This document shows, in pieces, positions 16,008 through 25,175 of a stretch of 64,000 nucleotides of DNA (within the stretch, counting starts at the first letter, position 1; each line of letters opens with the position of its first letter). Under the pieces are notes generated by a model that was not told the DNA's origin, did no database searches, and worked only from the letters and a program-made list of their open reading frames with translations. The stretch comes from Planctomycetota bacterium (GTDB taxonomy: Bacteria > Planctomycetota > Phycisphaerae > Phycisphaerales > Phycisphaeraceae). A program made the translations under genes and the position numbers. The stretch covers positions 1-64,000 of the forward strand of contig JAJRXX010000025.1 of assembly GCA_024276075.1 (NCBI GenBank), read 5' to 3'.

Positions 16008-17798
16008 ATGATTACAACCAACCCATCAAAAAACAAACAAACGTTGGACGAGAGCACATTGCAGCTGCCCCTCCCGACTGTCGGTGCCGATCCCAGTTCG
16101 TCGCACCAGGGCACGACACCGGGGAGCTTCGCAAATAAGCCTCAACTCGCGTCGGGCAGCGTAGGTGCTAAGACGTTTAGCTCGCCTGACACGCCCGGCA
16201 TGCCCGCTGCGTCCGACAAGACGGCGTGGGACTTCATGCCACCCGATTGGCAGTGCGTCGACGGCAAGTGGCAGCCACCCGCTGACTTTGTGCCCATCAC
16301 ACAACTCGAGCACGCGCGCCTCGGCACGGTTACCCCCGAGATGCACCGCGTTGCGCAGCGTGAGCCGCACCTCACCGCCCAGCAGGTGCGCGACGAGGTT
16401 GCTGCGGGCCGAATGATCATCCCGGCTAACACCGTACACCTGGGCTACCAACTCGACCCGATGTGCGTTGGCCGGGCTGGGCTGACCAAGATCAACGCGA
16501 ACATGGGCGCGTCCCCAGTATCGAGCAGTACCGACGAAGAGGTCGACAAGTTGCGCTGGTCACAACGCTGGGGTGCCGACACCGTCATGGACCTGTCGAC
16601 CGGGGGCGATCTGGACGCCTGCCGCGACGCGATTATCCGTGATAGCCACGTGCCCATCGGTACCGTGCCTATTTACTCCATGATCATCGGCCGACGCATC
16701 GAGGACCTCACCGACGACATCATCCTCAAGACCCTCGAGCACCAGGCACAGCAGGGGGTTGATTACTTCACCATCCACGCGGGTGTGTTGCGTGAGCACC
16801 TGCCGTTTGTCAAGGACCGTCTGATCGGCATCGTCAGCCGCGGCGGGTCACTGCTTGCCAAGTGGATGATCACGCACGGCAAGCAGAACCCCATGTACGA
16901 GTTGTGGGACGATATTTGTCGGATCATGCGCCGATACGACGTGTCGTTTAGCATCGGTGACGGTCTGCGCCCCGGCGGCTTGGCGGACGCTACTGATCGT
17001 GCACAACTGAGCGAGCTTGAAACCCTAGGCGAGTTGACCGAGCGAGCGTGGCGCCACGGCGTCCAGGTCATGGTCGAGGGCCCGGGGCACGTGCCGTTTG
17101 ACCAGATCGAATACAACATGAAGCTTCAGCGTCGGCTGTGCCACGGTGCGCCGTTTTATGTGTTGGGGCCGCTCGTGACCGACATCTTCCCGGGGTACGA
17201 CCACATTACGAGTTGCATCGGCGCCACGGCGGCGGGCTACCACGGTGCGAGCCTGCTGTGCTACGTCACGCCCAAGGAGCACCTGGGTCTGCCCAAGCGC
17301 GACGACGTCAAGCAGGGGTGTATTGCCTACAAAATCGCCGCTCATGCAGCCGACGTCGCCCTGGGCATTCCCGGCTCACGCGACCGCGACGACGAGTTGA
17401 CCAAAGCCCGGGCAGCGCTGAATTGGCAAAAGCACTTCGACCTGTCGTTTGATCCCGACACAGCTCGTGCCTTCCACGACGAGGACTTGGATGTGGACAC
17501 CGACTTCTGTGCTATGTGTGGTCACGACTGGTGTAGCGTGCGCATCAGCAAGGAGATCACCGAGTTCTTCAGCGGCAAGGACGAGCAATACGCATGGGAC
17601 AAGCCAAAGGTGACGGCTGCGCTGACCCTCGAGCAGCGAGAGATATTGCAGAAACGAGGCGTGTTATCGCCCGAGGAAGTACATCGCCTAGCTGCTAAGA
17701 CCAAACTAACCGTCCACGCCACCCCAGGTGCCAAGGCTGCGTGTCATAGCGATCTTGTTACGGATGAGGACGAAGCGAAAAGGCTGCAGCAAATTTGA
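16008..17798 (+). CDS. thiC: Phosphomethylpyrimidine synthase ThiC
   Basis: 596 residues from ATG 16008, preceded by AAAGGAAAA; the frame is open about 30 codons further up with no better site. ThiC is a radical SAM enzyme that rearranges aminoimidazole ribotide to hydroxymethylpyrimidine phosphate for thiamine. The C-terminal iron-sulfur motif CAMCGHDWC (C501, C504, C509) is intact. Core landmarks are [56 protein letters not shown] and [17 protein letters not shown]. The N-terminal 80 residues are low-complexity and Ser/Thr/Pro-rich. Control by the TPP riboswitch upstream fits the pathway. Confidence 0.97.
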   Translation: MITTNPSKNKQTLDESTLQLPLPTVGADPSSSHQGTTPGSFANKPQLASGSVGAKTFSSPDTPGMPAASDKTAWDFMPPDWQCVDGKWQPPADFVPITQLEHARLGTVTPEMHRVAQREPHLTAQQVRDEVAAGRMIIPANTVHLGYQLDPMCVGRAGLTKINANMGASPVSSSTDEEVDKLRWSQRWGADTVMDLSTGGDLDACRDAIIRDSHVPIGTVPIYSMIIGRRIEDLTDDIILKTLEHQAQQGVDYFTIHAGVLREHLPFVKDRLIGIVSRGGSLLAKWMITHGKQNPMYELWDDICRIMRRYDVSFSIGDGLRPGGLADATDRAQLSELETLGELTERAWRHGVQVMVEGPGHVPFDQIEYNMKLQRRLCHGAPFYVLGPLVTDIFPGYDHITSCIGATAAGYHGASLLCYVTPKEHLGLPKRDDVKQGCIAYKIAAHAADVALGIPGSRDRDDELTKARAALNWQKHFDLSFDPDTARAFHDEDLDVDTDFCAMCGHDWCSVRISKEITEFFSGKDEQYAWDKPKVTAALTLEQREILQKRGVLSPEEVHRLAAKTKLTVHATPGAKAACHSDLVTDEDEAKRLQQI

Positions 17799-17802
17799 CA
17801 TT

Positions 17803-17867
17803 AGTGCGGTGGCCCATAAGTGGCGTAACATACACACCGGAATCCGCCACTTATGGGCCACCGCACT
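17803..17867. terminator. Perfect 23-bp hairpin after thiC
   Basis: Bases 17803-17825 and 17845-17867 are perfectly complementary (AGTGCGGTGGCCCATAAGTG GCG and its reverse complement) with a 19-base loop, starting five bases after the thiC stop. There is no T-run, so it is not a classical terminator; it could stabilise the 3' end or be a short inverted-repeat mobile element. Nothing recognisable fills the following 250 bases to 18117. Confidence 0.55.
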
Positions 17868-18117
17868 TCTCGAAAAACTCAACCGTCCGGGGACAGCCCA
17901 GGTCTAGCGTAGCCGCGTCGGCAAAAGTCGGAGGATTCGTAGGGCGTTCCATGATGGCGTCTTTGCGGTAAAAAGTTCGAGACTGGGCGTAAGCAGCTTC
18001 CGCATCGTACCCCGTACTGAAAGATAGGTTTTTCAGAGGACTTTTGTGTTTTTTACAGACCCGAATATGGCTTCCCGCACGTTTTTGGGTAACAGCAAAT
18101 ATCTACTTTCGTTGTTT

Positions 18118-18840
18118 TCATGTCCTACCGGGTGCGGTGTAGTCTGGTGGATTGCCGAGAGAATGCCTAAGAACCCATCGATTCGTTAATCCGATGATTA
18201 TCAGGATAATCATCCATGCCCCGATCATTGAAGCGATAGTGTGGCTCAGGAAATGAGCCCCATTGAGCATCTGGTATAACCCCATCATCCAGCCGATGCT
18301 CAGCCCCGTCAGCAAGGCAACCCGTCTGTTTTTTTTCTTTTCGAACACGAAATAGCCCATCATGAGGGCGAACCCAGCAGAGGCGTGTCCAGCGGGAAAG
18401 CACTTGCCGGGAGACAGCGACTCGAACGTCTGTGGATAACGCTCCAGGAGCTTGGCATACGGCTTGTCTCCCCCGTAACGCTCAAGTTGTTTCGGGCAAT
18501 ATACGTTGGTGAAATTTCGGCTACCGCTCAGGACCAGAGGCACAAAGATAATGCTAGCTGCCATCAAGAATGTGCCGTATCCAAACGGTTTGAGATCTGG
18601 CACACGAAGTGATAAACCCGCTACCACCCCGCATGTCACGCCCAAGGCGATAATCAAGACTTTGATCCCGGTGTAGAAGAAGATCGCTTTGATCGGGTCT
18701 TGGCGGTCGATCACCCACCTGTGAGCGTTAAAATCGAAAAAATGGTCTTGTAAGTAGATGTCGATATCGGTTAGCTCAAAAAATATCAACACACCACACA
18801 AGACAACCACGGAAATACCGATTTGCTTTGGAAAGGTCAT
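18118..18840 (-). CDS. PAP2-family membrane phosphatase
   Basis: 240 residues, with about six hydrophobic segments (near 8-24, 52-80, 88-108, 158-170, 178-192, 205-225). The PAP2 signature is present in degenerate form: GKCFPAGHASAGFALM near residue 147 (PSGH motif with Ala for Ser) and GAHFLSHTIAS near residue 193 (SR-x5-H motif region). The CPKQLERYGG loop before it is typical of the lipid phosphatase group that removes phosphate from lipid A or related glycolipids. It lies 27 bases downstream of the sulfatase gene, so probably one transcript. The lipid substrate is inferred, not shown. Confidence 0.8.
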   Translation of the reverse strand: MTFPKQIGISVVVLCGVLIFFELTDIDIYLQDHFFDFNAHRWVIDRQDPIKAIFFYTGIKVLIIALGVTCGVVAGLSLRVPDLKPFGYGTFLMAASIIFVPLVLSGSRNFTNVYCPKQLERYGGDKPYAKLLERYPQTFESLSPGKCFPAGHASAGFALMMGYFVFEKKKNRRVALLTGLSIGWMMGLYQMLNGAHFLSHTIASMIGAWMIILIIIGLTNRWVLRHSLGNPPDYTAPGRT

Positions 18841-18867
18841 AGAAACGATCGTTCGTTCAGTCAGTAA

Positions 18868-20838
18868 TCAGGGATGTGATTTGGTAAGCACAGAAGTGTG
18901 GAGCGGGGCGACCGCCTCTGTCAAGGCCTGACGTTTGTACAGATGGTGATCGATCAGGTAGCTTGCCGTTTGATAATAACAGACGTCATCGAGCAACATC
19001 TGGTTGTTGATTTGAGACAAAGTTTGAACCCCGGAGGGGTCGATACGATAGTCTCGGGACTCTTTGTTTGGGCCCAATACAGCCAGTTGACCTTCCGCAA
19101 ACAGCCCTAGTTTCTGGTACGTCCCGACCAGCGCTCTGTTGGGAGAATGGTTAAGTAGGTCTTTACCAAAGAACTGACTGGTGTATGAAATATTGAGCAG
19201 CCCCAGTAGCGTGGGGGCTAGGTCGATCTGGCTGGCGGCCGTATCGACGGACCCGCTGTCAATGAAACCCGGTGCGTAGATGATGCACGGTATCTTGTAG
19301 TTATTGATCGGCACTTCAGTCTTGCCGGCGCTGCTGGCACAGTGGTCGGCCACGATCACAAATATCGTTTGGTCGAACCACGGTTTCTCTCTGCACTGGC
19401 GGATAAACCGGCCAATTGCGTAATCCGTGTACTTGACCGCGCCAGATCTTCCCGTGCCTGAGGGGATATCAATCCTATTCTTTGGATAAGTGTAGGGTCG
19501 ATGATTGGATGTGGTCATCACCAGCGACAAAAATGGGAGGCCTTTTTCGGCGGACTTGTCCGCTTCTGTAATCACTAGGTCGAACAGGTCCTCGTCGCAG
19601 ACGCCCCAAGCGTTTGAGAAATGGATATCCGAATCAGGCAAGCTCATACGGTCAATCGCTTCGAACCCGTTGTGGCTGAAGAAGTAGTTCATATTGTCGA
19701 AATACCCGTAGCCTCCGTAGATGAACTTGGTGTCGTACCCATGGTCGCGCATGATGAACCCGAGTGAGAACAGGTTTTCATTGTGGGGACGTTTGATCAG
19801 AGAACGGCCCGGGGTTGGGGGCAGAGACAGGGTAATCGCTTCTAGCCCACGGACGGTGCGGGTGCCTGTTGCATAAAAATGGGTGAAATTCAAGCTGTCT
19901 TGTGATAAGGAATCGAGGTTAGGAGTCAGTCCGTCAGCATTTCCAAATATACCCATAAATTGAGCGCTGAGGCTTTCAACCGTTACGATTATTACGTTGT
20001 GTAGTGTCGGGGGACCGGGGTATGTGATCTGGCGGGTGAGATTGAGCAGATCATCGCTTAAAAACCGACTGTTGTCCGTTGCGAGCATCTCTCTTAGCCT
20101 GGGGTCTATCTTTGATGGATCGTAGGTGATGTAAAATTGATTGAAATCGATGGTATTGGCCCAGAATGCTTCGAAAAGGCTGTAGGTGCCGTTTTTGGCC
20201 AATTCATTCATATAGCGGTTCGTCGAGACTTCTGTGGGCGAAGAGGTCAAAAAAAACATGGCTAGCAGGGGAACGCTCGCGTAGACAACCCCGAAAGCTA
20301 AACGTTGCTTCTTGGTGTCGATCGGGTCGAAGCACCGTATAGCCCATTTGGCGGTGAACAGAGTGATGACCGTTGCCACGAAGAGAATCATCGGGACCAG
20401 AATAAGGATCGGGTACGACTCCCAGATGTTTTGGAGCACTTCACTGGTGTAGACCAAATAATCAACAGCGATGAAGTTAAACCGTACCCCGAACTCTTCC
20501 CAAAACACCAGCTCGGCAATCGCATTAAAGAGGATGATGAAAATGACCAAGCCATAGACAATCATCCCGTACCAGCGATTCAAGGATGAGCGGATCCACC
20601 ATTGGGGTGTGATCAAGACGAGGATCGCGACCGGAGCGGCTAAGTAGAAATAGGTCACCAGGTCGTAAAACGCACCGACCGAAAATACCTTGGCGAGTGT
20701 GATCGGGTTCAGGTCCACCTCACCAATCGTCATTGACAGGAGAACGATCCGCACCACGGCTCCCGTGCAAAGCATGAACAACGCAATGAGCATGGATGAC
20801 CCAAGTCGAAACCGAAACGGATCGAATCGTTTATTCAT
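18868..20838 (-). CDS. LTA-synthase-like sulfatase-family membrane protein
   Basis: About 656 residues from ATG 20838 (MNKRFDPFRFRLG); an in-frame ATG at 20877 and one at 20925 are alternatives. Five TM segments occupy roughly residues 10-190. The extracytoplasmic catalytic domain has NVIIVTVESLSAQFMG (metal-binding Glu), GTRTVRGLEAITLSLPPTPG with the nucleophile Thr region, and FVIVADHCASSAG (metal-binding Asp-His). The family transfers phosphoglycerol or phosphoethanolamine to glycans and lipids. In Gram-negative bacteria these are often called sulfatases or OpgB/LtaS-like. Pairing with a PAP2 phosphatase suggests envelope glycolipid editing, with the phosphatase recycling or trimming the lipid product. 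Confidence 0.85.
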   Translation of the reverse strand: MNKRFDPFRFRLGSSMLIALFMLCTGAVVRIVLLSMTIGEVDLNPITLAKVFSVGAFYDLVTYFYLAAPVAILVLITPQWWIRSSLNRWYGMIVYGLVIFIILFNAIAELVFWEEFGVRFNFIAVDYLVYTSEVLQNIWESYPILILVPMILFVATVITLFTAKWAIRCFDPIDTKKQRLAFGVVYASVPLLAMFFLTSSPTEVSTNRYMNELAKNGTYSLFEAFWANTIDFNQFYITYDPSKIDPRLREMLATDNSRFLSDDLLNLTRQITYPGPPTLHNVIIVTVESLSAQFMGIFGNADGLTPNLDSLSQDSLNFTHFYATGTRTVRGLEAITLSLPPTPGRSLIKRPHNENLFSLGFIMRDHGYDTKFIYGGYGYFDNMNYFFSHNGFEAIDRMSLPDSDIHFSNAWGVCDEDLFDLVITEADKSAEKGLPFLSLVMTTSNHRPYTYPKNRIDIPSGTGRSGAVKYTDYAIGRFIRQCREKPWFDQTIFVIVADHCASSAGKTEVPINNYKIPCIIYAPGFIDSGSVDTAASQIDLAPTLLGLLNISYTSQFFGKDLLNHSPNRALVGTYQKLGLFAEGQLAVLGPNKESRDYRIDPSGVQTLSQINNQMLLDDVCYYQTASYLIDHHLYKRQALTEAVAPLHTSVLTKSHP

Positions 20839-21005
20839 AACGTGAGGTCTTATGAAAAGAAATTGAAACGCGATCATAAATCTGAATCGCAAGCTCGTTG
20901 CGGAGCACTGTGCTGATTTTAGCAAGTTGAATTAACCAATGCACGGTCATGCGGGGATTGCGGTGGGAGTATAGCCGTCGTAGGGAAGTCGTGGTGGTGG
21001 TGGGT

Positions 21006-21028
21006 GCCCCCGGTGGATCACCGGGGGC
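21006..21028. repeat. Perfect 10-bp-stem hairpin in intergenic space
   Basis: GCCCCCGGTG GAT CACCGGGGGC. It lies in the 20839-21485 gap, which also contains an R4 palindrome (21112-21147) and the leader of the RNA-binding protein gene. No coding sequence is supported in the gap. Confidence 0.6.
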
Positions 21029-21111
21029 TACTAAATGGGGGAAGGTGGCCTGCCCTACATGTTGTGTCCTGCATGGTGCCGGGCCTACGCGCTGTGGTTG
21101 GGCCAGAGTCG

Positions 21112-21147
21112 TGTTTCACGGGTTGCAAGCAACCCGTGCCACCCGGC
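21112..21147. repeat. R4 palindromic repeat
   Basis: GTTTCACGGGTTGCAAGCAA CCCGTGCCACCCGGCG, same family as 6611-6635 (opposite orientation) and 12716-12748. Confidence 0.7.
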
Positions 21148-21365
21148 GTAGGCTTTGGTTGAAAATAGAGCATAAGGTATGCGATTTGCATAGCTTGCGC
21201 GTTTACGATGTGAGGGGTCGGCATCGCGGGTTGATCGGAATTAAACAGGTGATGCGCTGCTAGGGTTGTGGGCAGTTATCAATTTCGATTTGTGGGGGCT
21301 TGGGCGCGGGATCGAAGGGTGGCTTTTATAAATTGTTGGTCGTGGTGGAAATGGATTGCCGAGAG

Positions 21366-21371
21366 TATAAT
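21366..21371 (+). promoter_or_regulatory. Possible -10 box of the RNA-binding protein gene
   Basis: TATAAT at 21366-21371 with no good -35 at the usual distance. If real, the mRNA has a leader of about 110 bases, as is common for cold-shock-type RNA-binding proteins. Confidence 0.3.
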
Positions 21372-21485
21372 GATTAGTAATCGTATGGCCGACGTGCCTG
21401 CGGATGTATACAACCGTTTCCCGATAGACGTTGGTGGCCTTGTTGGACTCCAAGCCAATCGCGGAAGAAATGTTTGGAGCTGGCT

Positions 21486-21782
21486 ATGAAGCTGTATGTA
21501 GGAAACTTGTCGTTCAACACCACTCAGGATGCGCTGCAGGCGGAGTTCGCGACTCACGGCGAGGTCGAGGAAGTGAACATCATCACGGATCGTATGACGG
21601 GTCGGCCACGCGGGTTCGCGTTTGTGAGCATGAAGGACGACAGCGCAGCGAATGCTGCTATCGAGAAACTCAACGGTACCGAGCTTGATGGTCGCACGAT
21701 TGTCGTGAATGAGGCTCGGCCACGCACCGAGGGCGGTGGCGGCAGAGGTGGTAGGGGCGGCGGCGGTGGTGGACGCTGGTAA
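21486..21782 (+). CDS. Glycine-rich RRM RNA-binding protein
   Basis: 98 residues from ATG 21486; GGAGC lies 5 bases upstream. One RNA recognition motif: RNP2 is LYVGNL (residues 3-8) and RNP1 is RGFAFVSM (near 40), with [10 protein letters not shown] before it. The tail is a Gly-Arg tract ([17 protein letters not shown]). Such proteins in cyanobacteria, planctomycetes and others bind single-stranded RNA and are often cold-induced. It is a single gene: long upstream leader and a clear terminator downstream at 21826. Confidence 0.93.
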   Translation: MKLYVGNLSFNTTQDALQAEFATHGEVEEVNIITDRMTGRPRGFAFVSMKDDSAANAAIEKLNGTELDGRTIVVNEARPRTEGGGGRGGRGGGGGGRW

Positions 21783-21825
21783 GTCAAGCCGCACGCTGAA
21801 TCACAATTTGGTTTTTAATAAGCAG

Positions 21826-21855
21826 CCCCTTGAGTATTCGAGGGGTTGTTTTTAT
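21826..21855 (+). terminator. Intrinsic terminator of the RRM gene
   Basis: CCCCTTGA GTAT TCGAGGGG (8-bp stem with one G-U, 4-base loop) followed by TTGTTTTTAT. Confidence 0.85.
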
Positions 21856-21894
21856 ACATCGTGAAGACAGCCCATGACGGCGATGGTGACTCGG

Positions 21895-22803
21895 TTACCC
21901 GTCGATGTGCAGCATCTTGCGGTATTCATCTAACCGAATGTCGATGTCCTGGCGCCGGATCTGCTGTAGCCGATCGAGGCTGAACGCTTCGACGACGTAG
22001 CTGGCAACCATGGTGCCGTATGCCATCGCTTTGCGTAGCCCGTTGATCGAGTGGTCGCCCGACGTGGCCAGGTAGCCCATCATCCCGCCCGCAAAGCTAT
22101 CGCCCGCGCCAGTAGGGTCGATTACCTCGGTCGTCGGGTAGGCTGGGAGTACCGCTTGCCCGTGGGCGTGGCGCAGCAGCGCGCCGTGTTCGCCCTTTTT
22201 GATTACCACGAACTTCGGCCCCATATCAAGGATAGCTTCGGCTGCCCGCACGATGTGCGTCTTTTCGGTGAGCATGATGGCTTCGCTGTCGTTGAGCACC
22301 AAGCCGTCGATCTGTTTGAGTAGTTGCATGAGTGTGGCGCGTTCGGTCTCGATCCACAGGTCCATGGTGTCGGCGACGGCCAGGGCACGGTTCGGGAAGT
22401 GTCCCAATAGTTCGAGCTGACCGGCTGGGTGGGTGTTCGCCAAGAATACGTGTCGGCTATCGCGGTAGCGATCGGGGACCATGGGCAGGTGCTCGCCCAG
22501 GACGTTCAGGTCGACCTCGAGGGTCTCACGTGAGTTCATATTTTCGTGATACTTGCCGTGCCACCGGAATGTCTTGCTGCCCGCACGGCGTTCCAAGCCG
22601 GCCAGGTCGAGTTTGAAGTGCTCGAACGTTTCGAGGTGACGGTCTGGGAAGTCCTCGCCCACCGCGCCGACGAGGCGTACGGGCCCGAAGAAGCTGGCTG
22701 CTGCGGCGAAGTAGATACTCGACCCGCCCAGGACGTTTTCTGCGTTGCCGGTGGGTGCGTGGATCGTGTCGATGCCGATACTGCCGGTGACGATCAAGGG
22801 CAT
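21895..22803 (-). CDS. PfkB-family sugar kinase
   Basis: 302 residues from ATG 22803, with GGAGC 7 bases upstream; an ATG four codons earlier overlaps that ribosome site and is less likely. Ribokinase fold: VTGSIGIDTIHAP at the N-terminus, NVLGGSSIYFAAAASFFG (Gly-Gly hinge), and the C-terminal anion-hole motif VIDPTGAGDSFAGGMMGYL with the catalytic Asp. This resembles the adenosine-kinase-like PfkB group found in many bacteria. It phosphorylates a sugar or nucleoside; the substrate is not identifiable. Third gene of a minus-strand group with gltX and the EVE-domain protein. Confidence 0.87.
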   Translation of the reverse strand: MPLIVTGSIGIDTIHAPTGNAENVLGGSSIYFAAAASFFGPVRLVGAVGEDFPDRHLETFEHFKLDLAGLERRAGSKTFRWHGKYHENMNSRETLEVDLNVLGEHLPMVPDRYRDSRHVFLANTHPAGQLELLGHFPNRALAVADTMDLWIETERATLMQLLKQIDGLVLNDSEAIMLTEKTHIVRAAEAILDMGPKFVVIKKGEHGALLRHAHGQAVLPAYPTTEVIDPTGAGDSFAGGMMGYLATSGDHSINGLRKAMAYGTMVASYVVEAFSLDRLQQIRRQDIDIRLDEYRKMLHIDG

Positions 22804-22857
22804 GGGTTGCTCCAATTTATATTCTTGTGGATCGCGTCCAAAGTTTGATTGTGGGGT

Positions 22858-23271
22858 CTACAACTTGACGCCGCCCATCTTACAAATGGTTCGCCACGAT
22901 GCACTGTCGATGGGCATGACCGACAGGCGCGATTGCCGAACGAGTGCCAATTCGGCGAGCCGAGGGTCTTGCTTAATCTGCGCCAGTGTGACCGGGGTCT
23001 GCAGTGGGCGCAGTGCTTTGAGGTCGACCATGCCGAACCGGCTGGTCTTGTCGCTTGGGTCGGGGTGGTATGTCTTCACGACCTCCAGGATGCCTACGAC
23101 CTGCTTGTCGCTGACCGAGTGGTACATGAAGACGTGATCGCCGTTTTTCATGGCCTTCATATTGTTGGCTGCTTGCGCGTTTCGCACGCCGTCCCAGGAG
23201 GTGACACCGGCTTTGACGTGGTCGTCCCAGGACCACGCACCGGGTTCTGATTTGACCAGCCAATGGTGCAT
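22858..23271 (-). CDS. EVE-domain protein
   Basis: 137 residues. HHWLVKSEPGAWSWDDHVK, TSWDGVRNAQAANNMKAMKNGDHVFMYHS and VVGILEVVKTYHPDPSD are the EVE fold signature (PUA-like, related to thymocyte nuclear protein 1), which binds modified bases or RNA. ATG 23271 starts three bases after the gltX stop, and GGAGG within the gltX 3' end lies 11 bases upstream, so translation is likely coupled to gltX. EVE proteins are widespread but the role of this family in housekeeping loci is unclear. Confidence 0.9.
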   Translation of the reverse strand: MHHWLVKSEPGAWSWDDHVKAGVTSWDGVRNAQAANNMKAMKNGDHVFMYHSVSDKQVVGILEVVKTYHPDPSDKTSRFGMVDLKALRPLQTPVTLAQIKQDPRLAELALVRQSRLSVMPIDSASWRTICKMGGVKL

Positions 23272-23274
23272 CGT

Positions 23275-25020
23275 TCAGGACGCCTCCGTCTGCTGTTGTG
23301 GCGTGTTCAGTTGCAGGCAACGGCCGATCCGCGCCAGGGTCGATCCCTTGCCCAAGATTACCAGCGTATCAAAGATCGGCGGGCTGACGGTGCTGCCGCT
23401 CACCGCGACGCGCAGTGGTTGGGCGACCTTGCCCATGCCCAGGTTTTTCTGTTGGGCGTAGTCTTTGATGGTCTTTTCGAGTTCTGAAGCGGTCCATTTA
23501 TCGGTGGGTATGGATTCGAGGGGTGGTTGCAGGTCGTTGAGCACGGCGAGGCCTTGGTCGTCGTTTTTGAGTAGGGCTTTGTCGATGGCTTTGGGGTCGT
23601 ATTCGATCTTGGTATCGTCCGTCACGAAAAATTGGCCATTGGCGAACGGCTCGTCGAGTGTTCGGCTGCGTTCGCGGTAGCAGGCGGCGAATGGTCGAAA
23701 GCGGTTGCCAAGTCCTATCTGAAAAGTGCAACTACGGGAATAGCCGTCGTGTCTGATTAGCTGCTGGTGAAACTCGTCGGATGACAGTTTGGCGATCGCT
23801 TCGGTGTTAAATGCCAACAGCTTGTCGCGGTCGAAGCGGGCATTGGACTTGCCGATACGCTTCAGATCGAAGTTTTCTTTCAGGAAGTCGAGGTCAAATC
23901 GCTCGACGTCGTTGCCGGGGGACCAACCCAGCAGGGCGAGATAGTTCAGGAGCGCTTCGGGGAGGTAGCCGGATAGGCGAAAGTCATTCACATCGATTTC
24001 AGGAAGTGGGATATGTAGGAAACGTGCAATAGCTTGTGGATACAGAACATCATCTGTCTTTTTATCCAAAAAGTCTTGCAAAGTTTCTTTAGTTAGGCCG
24101 ATTGAATCTAAATAACCAGCACACTCCTCTTTAATCTCATGATAGAGCCGGTCAATATTATCGTTGTTCTGCTTCATCCACTCTTTCGCCGCCGCGCGTG
24201 CCGTCTTGGCTTTGTCCCGCTTAGACATCTTGCTGCCGTCGGCGTTGAAGATCAGAGGCATGTGCGCGTACTTGGGCGACTCAAACCCCAGTGCCTCCTG
24301 CAAGGCTACGTGCTTGGGCGTGTTCATCAGGTGCTCCTGCGCACGCAGAACGTGGGTGACCTGCATCAGCGCGTCGTCGACGACATTTGCCAGGTGAAAC
24401 GTGGGGTAGCCGTCGGATTTGAGGATGATGAAGTCCTCTAGCTCCGAGGCTTTGACCGTCACGTCGCCCAGGACCAAGTCGTGAACGGTGATGTCGTGGT
24501 CGGGCATGCGGAATCGGACCACATGGGGCCGCCCCTCTTCTACATATTTGTCGATTGTCGGTTGGGGAAGGTTGATCGACTCGGTGCGGTCGTATTTGTA
24601 AGGGCGTTTCTCGGCTTTGGCGTTGTCACGCTGGGCTTTGAGCTCGTCGGGCGTCTTGAAGCATTTGTACGCGCGCCCGGCTTGCATCAAGCGCTGGGCG
24701 TGTTCCTTATAGAGATCGAGTCGTTGGCTCTGGAAGTACGGGCCGTGCTCGCCTATTTGTGATTGGGGATCGTATGGATCGTCTGCTTTTTCGTCAGGTC
24801 CCTCGTCCCAGTCCAAGCCCAGCCACCGCAGGTCGTCGATGATGGCGCGAGTGCTCTGGGCTGTGGAGCGGGCGCGGTCGGTATCCTCGATACGCAGGAT
24901 GAACGTGCCGCCGTGCTTGCGTGCGAATGCCCAGTTGAACAGAGCGGTGCGTGCCCCGCCTACGTGCAGATGACCCGTGGGGCTTGGCGCAAAGCGTGTG
25001 ACTATCTTGCGGTTACTCAT
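23275..25020 (-). CDS. gltX: Glutamyl-tRNA synthetase with large insert
   Basis: 581 residues from ATG 25020 (MSNRKIVTRFAPSPTG); the frame remains open upstream without family similarity. The class I motif is GHLHVGGARTALFNWA and the second ATP motif is SKMSKRDKAK. It charges tRNA-Glu with glutamate. The enzyme is about 100 residues longer than typical GltX because of a segment between KMSKRDK and the LSGYLPEALLNYLALLGWSPG block. The DNA for most of this insert is much more AT-rich than the rest: I count 69 G+C in 180 bases at 24001-24180 against 40 in 60 at 24841-24900. Near residue 465 the alignment looks locally scrambled (DGYSRSCTFQIGLGNRF). Confidence 0.95.
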   Translation of the reverse strand: MSNRKIVTRFAPSPTGHLHVGGARTALFNWAFARKHGGTFILRIEDTDRARSTAQSTRAIIDDLRWLGLDWDEGPDEKADDPYDPQSQIGEHGPYFQSQRLDLYKEHAQRLMQAGRAYKCFKTPDELKAQRDNAKAEKRPYKYDRTESINLPQPTIDKYVEEGRPHVVRFRMPDHDITVHDLVLGDVTVKASELEDFIILKSDGYPTFHLANVVDDALMQVTHVLRAQEHLMNTPKHVALQEALGFESPKYAHMPLIFNADGSKMSKRDKAKTARAAAKEWMKQNNDNIDRLYHEIKEECAGYLDSIGLTKETLQDFLDKKTDDVLYPQAIARFLHIPLPEIDVNDFRLSGYLPEALLNYLALLGWSPGNDVERFDLDFLKENFDLKRIGKSNARFDRDKLLAFNTEAIAKLSSDEFHQQLIRHDGYSRSCTFQIGLGNRFRPFAACYRERSRTLDEPFANGQFFVTDDTKIEYDPKAIDKALLKNDDQGLAVLNDLQPPLESIPTDKWTASELEKTIKDYAQQKNLGMGKVAQPLRVAVSGSTVSPPIFDTLVILGKGSTLARIGRCLQLNTPQQQTEAS

Positions 25021-25095
25021 GGAGGGAGGATTGTAGTCAAAAGCCAAGGCGATGCTGGATACTACGGGTGTATCTACCTGTGGATAAGTCGCGGT

Positions 25096-25120
25096 CGCAC
25101 GCATTGCAATGCGTGGGCTT
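25096..25120 (+). repeat. R2 repeat module
   Basis: CGCACGCATTGCAATGCGTG GGCTT followed by CGGTTGCAAACAGGCTCGCT. The palindrome CACGCATTGCAATGCGTG also occurs in the composites at 39470 and 48602. It lies between the divergent gltX and radical SAM genes. Confidence 0.7.
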
Positions 25121-25175
25121 CGGTTGCAAACAGGCTCGCTTCCCGGCGGTTGCAACGCGGACAAATGTTCGTACA

